Shown here: positions 6,870 to 11,741 of the stretch, one piece after another
Numbering within the stretch: the first letter of the stretch is position 1
Layout of the letters: every line of letters starts with the position of its first letter
Position numbers and translations under genes: made by a program
The notes under the pieces: generated by a model
Seen by the model: the letters and a program-made list of their open reading frames with translations, nothing else
What the model was told of the DNA's origin: nothing
Database searches by the model: none
From: CAYVQE01 sp964633205
GTDB lineage: Bacteria; Myxococcota; B64-G9
Length of the DNA: 11,741 nucleotides
Direction: 5' to 3'
Assembly (NCBI GenBank): GCA_964633205.1
Contig: CAZWFN010000175.1
Span: forward strand, 1 to 11,741

Positions 6870-8317
6870 CGCTGCAGACCACCGTGGACGTGCGGGCCGG
6901 CATCATGGACCGCGGGCTGAGGCTGTTCTCCCTGGTGGAGAAGCTGCAGGGAGTGCCCTCCGACGCCGAGGTGGAGGGCCTGCTGCGGCTGCTGCCCGGA
7001 GACGCGCGCGAGAACCTCAGCGCCCTGCTGGCACCGGAGCTGCGAGAGGTGGGCCTGTGCTTCATGGAGATGATCCGCCAGTGGATGTACGACGCGCGGG
7101 ACGCCAAGGACACCGGCAAGAAGGTCGTGCTGGTGCCGTTCAACTTCCCGCCCGAGGTGGTGCAACTGTTCGAGAACGCGGTGCCCCTCACCACGGAGGT
7201 GCTCACGACGGTGGCGGCGGTGGCGCTGCCCGGTGGCGGGGATCGGTACTGGAGCTACATCCAGTCCCTGGGCCTGCCGGACCATGTCTGCTCGGCCAAC
7301 TCCGTGGAGATCGCGTCGCTGCTGTCGGGCAAGGACTTCCTGCCCGACGCCATCATCTCGGCCGCGCCCGGGTCCTGTGACGCCAACTCCAAGGTGCACG
7401 AGCTGCTGTCCCACCTGCAGGGCATCCCGCAGTTCATCTTCGAAAAGCCCGTGGACGAGGGCCCCGAAGGCCGGGTGCTCTACGGGAAGTACTTCCGCAC
7501 GCTCATCGGCCAGCTCGAGGACCTGACCGGCGAGACGCTGGACGAGGGACGGCTGCGCAGCGTGGTGGAAAAGGCCAACCGTTGCGCCGAGCTGTACTGG
7601 GAGCTGTGGGAGTACCGGAAGATGCGCCCCAGCCCGCTGCCCAACCTGTACAACCTCTTCCTGGCGGCGGCGCGCTTCTGCATGTGGGGCACCGACTCCG
7701 GGGTGCGCATGCTCGAGGCCATGCTGGAGGGGGCGGAGCACCGGCGGTCCGCGGGGCTCTACACGGCCGACGAGGAGCGGTGCCGGGTGCTGTGGTCCTA
7801 CACCAGCTACTACTTCAACCTGGCGCAGCTGCAGCAGTGGATGGGGAAAAGGGGCTGGTCCTTCCTGGCCGACATCCTCAGCCTGTACCTGCCCCAGCCC
7901 ATCGACACGGGCAGCCGCGAGACCATGTTCGAGGGGCTCGCGGACACGGCCTGGGACTACCCCATGAACAGGCAGATGGGCTCGAGCTCCATGTCCCGGG
8001 CCTGGGTAGCGGACGTCGTCTGGGCCGCCCGGGAGCTCGGCGCGGACTGCGCGATTCACTGCGGTCACGACGCCTGCAAGCAGAGCTGGAGCGTGGTGTC
8101 CATCCTGGGTGACGAGCTGATGAAACAGGCCGGGGTGCCCCTGCTCACGCTGCACGGCGACTCTTGGATGAAGACGGTGACCCCCATCACGGTCATCCAG
8201 AAGGAGATGGAGGAGTTCATCGGCAACCTGGTCCTGAGTCGCAAGAAGACCCGCCGGCGGGTGCGGCGCCGCCGGCCTGCGGCGGTGTCGTCCGCACTCG
8301 CCTCCGAGGAGCCTTGA
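6866..8317 (+). CDS. Benzoyl-CoA reductase / 2-hydroxyacyl-CoA dehydratase family subunit, large (BzdO/BcrB-like)
   Basis: 483 residues, somewhat longer than typical BzdO/BcrB (about 440-450). It is the second catalytic subunit, expected to pair with the preceding product and carry its own [4Fe-4S] cluster. Likely ligands are Cys142 (HVCSANS), Cys171 (PGSCDANSK) and a Cys in HCGHDACKQSW (399-407), most probably Cys404. A VPFNFPPEVV-like segment lies at 90-99 and FIFEKP (190-195) corresponds to the family's conserved strand after the second cysteine. The tail is unusual: residues 459-471 are almost all Lys/Arg (RKKTRRRVRRRRP) and the extra length is here. GGAGGT at 6855-6860 serves ATG 6866, which overlaps the previous stop. 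The next gene starts two bases after this stop. Family is sure; exact substrate is not. Confidence 0.92.
   Translation: MTLQTTVDVRAGIMDRGLRLFSLVEKLQGVPSDAEVEGLLRLLPGDARENLSALLAPELREVGLCFMEMIRQWMYDARDAKDTGKKVVLVPFNFPPEVVQLFENAVPLTTEVLTTVAAVALPGGGDRYWSYIQSLGLPDHVCSANSVEIASLLSGKDFLPDAIISAAPGSCDANSKVHELLSHLQGIPQFIFEKPVDEGPEGRVLYGKYFRTLIGQLEDLTGETLDEGRLRSVVEKANRCAELYWELWEYRKMRPSPLPNLYNLFLAAARFCMWGTDSGVRMLEAMLEGAEHRRSAGLYTADEERCRVLWSYTSYYFNLAQLQQWMGKRGWSFLADILSLYLPQPIDTGSRETMFEGLADTAWDYPMNRQMGSSSMSRAWVADVVWAARELGADCAIHCGHDACKQSWSVVSILGDELMKQAGVPLLTLHGDSWMKTVTPITVIQKEMEEFIGNLVLSRKKTRRRVRRRRPAAVSSALASEEP
8253..8276. other. 8-bp perfect inverted repeat inside the 3' end of the large subunit gene
   Basis: GCCGGCGG (8253-8260) and CCGCCGGC (8269-8276) pair perfectly around an 8-base loop. 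The stem lies 41 bases before the stop and 44 bases before the ATPase start codon, so in the mRNA it separates catalytic-subunit from ATPase coding regions. The local GC-richness and Arg codons could produce it by chance. Confidence 0.3.
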
Positions 8318-8319
8318 CG

Positions 8320-9111
8320 ATGCTGTTCGCCGGGGTGGATGTGGGATCCTTGACCGCGGAGGCCATCCTCCTGAGGGGAACCCGCGTCGTGGCCAGCGCG
8401 GTCCGGGCGGCGCGGGCCAACCCGCTGGACTCGGCGCGGGAGGTGCTCGGTGCGGTGTGCGACGCGCAGGGCGTGACCGCCCGCGAGCTGACCCACACCA
8501 TCAGCACGGGGTACGGCCGCGACGCCATCCAGGCCGAGGGGCTGGCCCAGGAGAACCTGAGCGAGATCACCTGCCACGGCTACGGCGCCTGGTGCCTGCT
8601 GCCCCGCGTGCGGACCATCATCGACATCGGCGGGCAGGACGCCAAGGCCATCACCGTGGACGGGGAGGGCAACCTGGACCGCTTCGCCATGAACGACAAG
8701 TGCGCCGCTGGAACGGGGCACTTCCTCGAGCACATGGGGCGCATCCTGGAGGTGGAGCTGTCGGAGCTGGGCCGGCTGGCGCAGACGGCCCGCCGCCCCG
8801 TGCACATGACCAGCCGCTGTACGATCTTCGTCGAGACCGAGGTGCTGCACTTCCTGCAGCAGGGCCACAGCCGGGCGGACGTGGCGGCGGGTGTGGCCGA
8901 GGCCATGGCCGAGCGCGTCGCCGCCCTGGCGCGCCGGGTGCACCCCAAGGTGGAGTTGACCATGACGGGCGGGGTGGCCAAGAACGTCGCCGTGCGCCGG
9001 GAGGTGGAGCGGCGCATCGGGCTGCCGCTGCAGGACCTGCGCTTCGATCCCCAACTCGTGGGGGCTTACGGCGCCGCGCGCCTGGCAGCGCGCATGGGAG
9101 GGGCGGCATGA
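8320..9111 (+). CDS. BadF/BadG/HgdC-type ATPase subunit of a benzoyl-CoA-reductase-like enzyme (first)
   Basis: 263 residues, ASKHA fold. It should use ATP hydrolysis to drive electron transfer into the catalytic subunits through a [4Fe-4S] cluster shared between two ATPase protomers. Motifs: phosphate-1 GVDVGSLTAEAILL (5-18), GYGRD (64-68), phosphate-2 DIGGQDAK (102-109), the cluster motif NDKCAAGTGHFLE (125-137) with Cys128, a second cluster cysteine in SRCTIFVETEV (165-175; Cys167), and the adenosine motif TGGVAKN (216-222). The Lys expected after GSxT in motif 1 is Glu14 here, which is odd because that residue usually contacts phosphate. ATG 8320 has GAGGAG at 8305-8310. The gene ends in an ATGA overlap with the second ATPase, as expected for a heterodimer (BcrA/BcrD, BzdP/BzdQ). 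Which of P or Q it corresponds to I cannot say. Confidence 0.93.
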   Translation: MLFAGVDVGSLTAEAILLRGTRVVASAVRAARANPLDSAREVLGAVCDAQGVTARELTHTISTGYGRDAIQAEGLAQENLSEITCHGYGAWCLLPRVRTIIDIGGQDAKAITVDGEGNLDRFAMNDKCAAGTGHFLEHMGRILEVELSELGRLAQTARRPVHMTSRCTIFVETEVLHFLQQGHSRADVAAGVAEAMAERVAALARRVHPKVELTMTGGVAKNVAVRREVERRIGLPLQDLRFDPQLVGAYGAARLAARMGGAA

Positions 9112-9884
9112 TCTCGGCCGGCTGCGATCTGGGCGCGACCTTCACCAAGGTCGTGCTCATGGGCGAGGATCGGTTGCTCGGCAGTCGGGTGGTGCGCACC
9201 ACCGGCCGCGTGGCCGGCGAAGTAGCGTCCCTGGTGGACGGCCTGTTGGAAGAGGCGGGCGTGTCGCGCGGGGAGCTGGCCTTCCTCGGCGCCACGGGCA
9301 GCGGCGGCGAGCAGGTCCCGGGGGCCGACTTCTTCGAAGACGAGCTGACCTGCGTCGCCGCGGCCGTGGGCTACTTCGTGCCCGGTGTCGAACTCGCCCT
9401 GCAGGCGGGCGGCCAGTCCATCGCCGCGGTGAGCCTCGATGCCGGTGGCGAGGTCACGGCCTACCACCGGAACGACAAGTGCGCAGCGGGCACGGGGCGC
9501 TTTTTGGAGATGATGTCCACCCGGCTGCACGAGCCGCTGGCTGACCTGGACAGCCTTGCCTCCAGGGCCACCGCGCCCCGGGAGGTCTCCAGCCAGTGCG
9601 TGGTGTTCGCCGAGAGCGAAGCCATTTCCCACATCAACGCCGGCGCCCAAGTGCCGGACATCGTCGCGGGCATTTGCGCCTCCATCGGGCGCATCGTCGC
9701 CTCCCAGGGGCGCCGGGCCAGAACCGCCCGCCGCTTCACCTTGACCGGCGGCGTGGCCCGTTTCGATTCGGTGGTCTCGGTGGTCCGTGAGCGGCTGGCC
9801 CTGAAATACCATGCCTTCCCCGAGAATCCGCAGCTGGCGGCGGCCCTGGGGGCGGCCTTGCTCGAAGACGACCCGGAAGGCTGA
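9108..9884 (+). CDS. BadF/BadG/HgdC-type ATPase subunit of a benzoyl-CoA-reductase-like enzyme (second)
   Basis: 258 residues, paralogue of the preceding ATPase and its probable heterodimer partner. Motif 1 is intact: CDLGATFTKVVLM (6-18), with Lys14. The cluster motif RNDKCAAGTGRFLEMM (121-136) contains Cys125 and SSQCVVFAESEAI (161-173) contains Cys164, with the same 39-residue spacing as in the first ATPase. TGGVARFD (213-220) is the adenosine motif. The phosphate-2 motif is degenerate: QAGGQSIAA (99-107) replaces DIGGQDxK, so both acidic residues are lost. The two ATPases therefore deviate at different motifs, and only one half-site may hydrolyse ATP normally. GGGAGGGG at 9096-9103 precedes ATG 9108, which overlaps the previous stop. 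Confidence 0.92.
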   Translation: MISAGCDLGATFTKVVLMGEDRLLGSRVVRTTGRVAGEVASLVDGLLEEAGVSRGELAFLGATGSGGEQVPGADFFEDELTCVAAAVGYFVPGVELALQAGGQSIAAVSLDAGGEVTAYHRNDKCAAGTGRFLEMMSTRLHEPLADLDSLASRATAPREVSSQCVVFAESEAISHINAGAQVPDIVAGICASIGRIVASQGRRARTARRFTLTGGVARFDSVVSVVRERLALKYHAFPENPQLAAALGAALLEDDPEG

Positions 9885-9885
9885 C

Positions 9886-10596
9886 GTGGGACTGTTCGAA
9901 GCGCAGGTGGAGTGGGTGCGGGACTATGTCGCGCGTGGTCTGAAACGCGGCAGCCTGGTGGATCTCGACCCGGACGAGGCCGACCCGTGGCCCACCGGGC
10001 GCTCCTTCGTCCTGGCGCGGGACACGGCCGTGGAGCTGGGCAGCCCGGCGGTGGGCTCGGTGGGTTTCCTGGTCTGGTCGGCGGCCTCGGCCCGCAGGCC
10101 CCGCCCCGCGCGGGTGCGGCTCGAGGGGCCCGACCTCGCCGAGCTGGCCGCGCGCGGGCCCGACCCGGTCCCCTTCGGTCAGGTGGTGGTGGTGCACGGC
10201 GCACCGCCGGACGACTACGAGGGCTACCTGGCGTTGAAGGAGGCGCTCTACGGAGTGAGCCTGGAGGGCGTGGCCCTGCGATCCGTGCCGAGCCAGGCCC
10301 ACCTGTGGTGTCGGGTGCACGCCGACGCCGTGGCCGCCGGCTTCGACTTCGGCAAGCTGGGCTTCGGGATCGCCGGTCGGCTCAGCCGCCTCGAGCACGT
10401 CTGGGGCGTGGACGTGCTATTCCACACCGCAGGTCGCCACGGTCTGACGCCGCTGGCCGAAATCGCCGATCAGGTGACACACGTCGTCGGGGCGCTCATC
10501 AAGCGCCACGAGGAAGAACACGCCGAGTGCGACAAGTGCGAGTACAACGACGTGTGTGACGAGCGGGAGCACCGGCCCCGCCCGGAGGTCCCATGA
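9886..10596 (+). CDS. Short CdhC/AcsB-like protein (N-terminal part of acetyl-CoA synthase beta subunit) with C-terminal Cys motif
   Basis: 236 residues. Residues about 45-205 resemble the first part of the CODH/ACS beta subunit (CdhC; domain A2 of bacterial AcsB). AVELGSPAVGSVGFLVW (48-64) matches CdhC FVELGGPKS-x-GFELV. VRLEGPDL (77-84) matches V-x-hhGPDh. SQAHLWCRVHADAVAAG (136-152) matches the DQIWVRVSKDA segment that in ACS lies in the CoA-binding region. These matches are from memory, not a search. Full CdhC is about 470 residues; this one stops just where the A-cluster begins and ends with C215-x2-C218-x5-C224, compared with C-x2-C-x8-C in ACS. GTG 9886 is chosen because GGAAGG (9875-9880) lies five bases upstream; ATG 9811 would overlap the ATPase by 74 bases. 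The gene is coupled to the CooC-like gene by ATGA. CoA or metal binding is inferred, and ACS activity is unlikely because A-cluster residues are missing. Confidence 0.75.
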   Translation: MGLFEAQVEWVRDYVARGLKRGSLVDLDPDEADPWPTGRSFVLARDTAVELGSPAVGSVGFLVWSAASARRPRPARVRLEGPDLAELAARGPDPVPFGQVVVVHGAPPDDYEGYLALKEALYGVSLEGVALRSVPSQAHLWCRVHADAVAAGFDFGKLGFGIAGRLSRLEHVWGVDVLFHTAGRHGLTPLAEIADQVTHVVGALIKRHEEEHAECDKCEYNDVCDEREHRPRPEVP

Positions 10597-11342
10597 GCAC
10601 CATCGTGGTCTGCGGCAAGGGCGGCGTGGGCAAGACCACGGTCTCGGCGCTGCTGTGCAGGCGCCTGGCGACCCTGCCGGACCGCCGCAGCCTGGCGGTC
10701 GACGCCGACCACGCAGGCGGACTGGGCCTGGCCCTGGGTGTCGAGCCGGCCCTGACGCTGCAGGACGTGCGTGAGCAGGCCCTGGCCGAACTCGAGGCTC
10801 GCGACGCCTCTCGCCGGGCGGATCTGGAGCAATCCTTGGGCTACAGGCTGCAGGAGGCGCTCTGCGAGCACCGGGGGCTGGCCTTCCTCTCGCTCGGTCG
10901 CCCCGAGGAGCAGGGCTGTTTCTGTGCGGTCAACAGCTTGCTGAAGAAGGCCCTGGTCCACCTGTCGTCCCAGTTCGACCTGACCCTGGTGGACGGCGAG
11001 GCCGGTCTCGAGCAGCTCAACCGGGACGTGGTGGGGCACATCGACCAGCTCGTGATCGTGTGCGATCGGAGCGTCAAATCCCTGCGGGTGGCCGAGGCCG
11101 TCCAGGCGCTGGCGAAACGCCTGGGTCGGGTGGCTGCCAGTGGTCTGGTCATCAACCGCGTGGCCGACGAAGCCGAGGCCAGCGCCGTCCACGCGCGCAC
11201 CAGCCTGCCGCTCCTGGGCTGGATCCCGGAGGACGCCCTCGTGGCTCGCTTCGACGCCGAGGCGCGTCCATTCTATGAGCTGCCCGACTCCCCGGCGTCC
11301 AACGCCGTGGCCCGCGCCATCCCTCTTCCGGAGAACAAGTAG
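10593..11342 (+). CDS. CooC/AcsF-type MinD-like ATPase (nickel-insertion family)
   Basis: 249 residues. SIMIBI-class P-loop ATPase with deviant Walker A CGKGGVGKTTVSALL (7-21), switch I DADH (37-40), and Walker B TLVDGEAGLEQLNRD (131-145). The CooC signature is GCFCAVNSLLKKAL (108-121): Cys109-x-Cys111 is the CxC pair that, in CooC, binds Ni(II) at the dimer interface. CooC and AcsF load nickel into CO dehydrogenase and acetyl-CoA synthase. No such enzyme is in this window; the only plausible client is the coupled CdhC-like protein upstream or the reductase. GGAGGT at 10584-10589 precedes ATG 10593, which overlaps the upstream stop. It is the last gene of the run. Not every CooC homologue has been shown to handle nickel, so a different metal-cofactor role is possible. 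Confidence 0.85.
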   Translation: MSTIVVCGKGGVGKTTVSALLCRRLATLPDRRSLAVDADHAGGLGLALGVEPALTLQDVREQALAELEARDASRRADLEQSLGYRLQEALCEHRGLAFLSLGRPEEQGCFCAVNSLLKKALVHLSSQFDLTLVDGEAGLEQLNRDVVGHIDQLVIVCDRSVKSLRVAEAVQALAKRLGRVAASGLVINRVADEAEASAVHARTSLPLLGWIPEDALVARFDAEARPFYELPDSPASNAVARAIPLPENK

Positions 11343-11364
11343 AGGCCTCGGCGGTCGAGATTCG

Positions 11365-11475
11365 CCGCTCGGGGTGCCGCTCGGTGCCGCTCGGGGTGCC
11401 GGCTCGGGGTGCGGCTCGGGGCGGCCGCTCGGGGTGCCGCTCGGGGTGCCATAGGCTTCGTCGCCGCTCGGGGTG
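11365..11475. repeat. Degenerate tandem repeat, unit CCGCTCGGGGTG
   Basis: The 12-base unit CCGCTCGGGGTG occurs exactly at 11365-11376, 11387-11398, 11425-11436, 11437-11448 and 11464-11475. Shortened or altered units lie between (CCGCTCGGTG at 11377-11386; variants at 11399-11424). A long frame stays open through it only because the unit length is a multiple of three; there is no ribosome binding site and no family resemblance, so I treat it as non-coding. It starts 22 bases after the CooC-like stop. A weak CGGCG/CGCCG stem at 11349-11367 has no T-run. Confidence 0.85.
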
Positions 11476-11555
11476 CCATAGGCTTCGTAGCAGGCTTCGT
11501 AGCAGCAGCTAGGCTTTGTAGCTAGCCGGACGGGCTGGCTGGGCGGGCTTCGTAG
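11449..11555. repeat. Dispersed short repeat, unit GGCTTCGTAG
   Basis: GGCTTCGTAG or a one-base variant occurs at 11454-11463, 11481-11490, 11493-11502, 11512-11521 and 11546-11555. The first two are preceded by CCATA and interleave with the CCGCTCGGGGTG unit (CCATAGGCTTCGTCG, then CCGCTCGGGGTG, then CCATAGGCTTCGTAG), so a composite 27-base unit appears to have duplicated. Each unit can form a small GCT/AGC stem over a four-base TCGT loop. Following bases (11556-11579) contain GCAGCT repeats. Confidence 0.75.
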
Positions 11556-11600
11556 CCTGAAGCTGTGCAGCTATGCAGCTGACTCCGCAAAACTGGACCA

Positions 11601-11681
11601 GGGTGGATCCATGATCCCGAAAATGGGTGGATCCATGATTGCGAGAAACTCGTCCTCAGACGAATCTATGATTCCCGAAAA
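11601..11681. repeat. Three-copy GGATCCATGAT-type repeat
   Basis: GGGTGGATCCATGAT occurs exactly at 11601-11615 and 11625-11639. A diverged third copy, GAATCTATGATTCCCGAAAA (11662-11681), resembles the first copy plus its trailing CCCGAAAA (11617-11624). The ATGAT cores begin at 11611, 11635 and 11668. Base composition is clearly less GC-rich than the gene-bearing part. Spaced repeats of this kind near an end are typical of IS21-type transposase binding sites, but other regulatory uses are possible. Confidence 0.7.
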
Positions 11682-11696
11682 CCACACTCAGGAAAT

Positions 11697-11709
11697 CACA
11701 ACCGTTGTG
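11697..11709. promoter_or_regulatory. 13-bp palindrome CACAAC-C-GTTGTG
   Basis: Perfect 6-base arms around a single C, ending 17 bases before the possible start at 11727. It could be a regulator site or a small leader hairpin for the gene that leaves the window. Confidence 0.35.
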
Positions 11710-11726
11710 GAAGGGGGAGCACGGAG

Positions 11727-11741
11727 ATGAGAATTCCTAGC
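11727..11741 (+). CDS. Possible start of a gene truncated by the window end
   Basis: ATG 11727 lies seven bases after GGGGGAG (11713-11719). Only five codons (MRIPS) are present, so no product can be assigned. If the preceding repeats are an IS21-type end, this would be the start of the istA transposase gene. Confidence 0.3.

Larger units (their letters stand above)
11580..11741 (+). mobile_element. Possible left end of an IS21-family insertion sequence (cut by window edge)
   Basis: The stretch shifts from GC-rich repeat DNA to a lower-GC sequence with multiple GTGGATCC-type repeats, then a ribosome binding site and a start codon heading out of the window. IS21 elements begin TG and carry several copies of a terminal repeat before istA. 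The left boundary is a guess (TGACTCC at 11580 is one option). No transposase sequence is visible, so this is a resemblance only. Confidence 0.28.

Noticed and set aside
5742..9884. 2-Hydroxyacyl-CoA dehydratase with activator (HgdABC, FldBC-I type).
   Set aside because: Those systems use a single homodimeric activator ATPase; here two different coupled ATPase genes follow the catalytic subunits, as in class I benzoyl-CoA reductases. Not fully excluded without phylogeny.
9886..10596. A functional acetyl-CoA synthase beta subunit.
   Set aside because: About half the normal length, and the fourth A-cluster cysteine and the nickel-binding cysteines are missing.
11140..11454. Open frame running from the CooC-like gene into the repeat array.
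   Set aside because: Out of frame with the clear CooC-like gene, and its end is simply the translated repeat; no start signal.
11365..11521. CRISPR array.
   Set aside because: Units are 10-15 bases, nearly contiguous and without unique spacers of regular length.

Overview
The window is GC-rich DNA carrying ten complete genes, all on the + strand and tightly packed. Codon bias is strong and most junctions are ATGA overlaps or short gaps with good GGAGG-type ribosome binding sites. The organism cannot be named from the sequence. ATP-dependent benzoyl-CoA-reductase-type iron-sulfur enzymes together with a CooC-type ATPase suggest a high-GC, probably anaerobic bacterium, for example of the former Deltaproteobacteria; that placement is inference.

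Region 1 (1-3337): a leader with a candidate promoter and a perfect 17-bp palindrome, then a TetR-family regulator (175-819) and two tandem acyl-CoA-dehydrogenase-family genes (816-2009, 2023-3291). Both dehydrogenases lack the usual glutamate base, and the first is strongly degenerate. They are probably a heteromeric pair. A 14-bp hairpin follows the second one. Bases 1-98 hold no gene or site I can support.

Region 2 (3338-5727): after a roughly 100-base stretch with no convincing promoter come two overlapping genes for helix-rich proteins (203 and 561 aa) that I cannot assign to a known family. They share an N-terminal domain, and the larger one appears to be built from repeats of about 75 residues.

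Region 3 (5742-9884): four genes in the order small catalytic subunit, large catalytic subunit, ATPase, ATPase. This matches the layout and approximate sizes of class I (ATP-dependent) benzoyl-CoA reductase of the bzdNOPQ type. Two different ATPase subunits, rather than one homodimeric activator, favour a reductase over a 2-hydroxyacyl-CoA dehydratase. Each ATPase departs from consensus at a different phosphate-binding motif.

Region 4 (9886-11342): a short protein resembling the N-terminal half of the acetyl-CoA synthase beta subunit (CdhC/AcsB), ending in C-x2-C-x5-C, is translationally coupled to a CooC/AcsF-type nickel-insertion ATPase with its CxC motif. This pair, attached to a benzoyl-CoA-reductase-like module, is the most unusual content of the window.

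Region 5 (11343-11741): non-coding DNA made of two interleaved degenerate short repeats, then three copies of a GGATCCATGAT-like repeat and a small palindrome before a possible start codon at 11727. The last part resembles the end of an IS21-type insertion sequence, but too little is present to be sure.

Working model (inference): the locus handles a CoA thioester, with the two dehydrogenase-like proteins and the ATP-driven reductase acting on related (alicyclic, aromatic or other enoyl/aryl) CoA esters under TetR control. The CdhC-like and CooC-like pair would mature, or supply a metal or CoA-binding component to, the system. No ring hydratase, ring hydrolase, CoA ligase or ferredoxin gene is present, so the substrate remains open.
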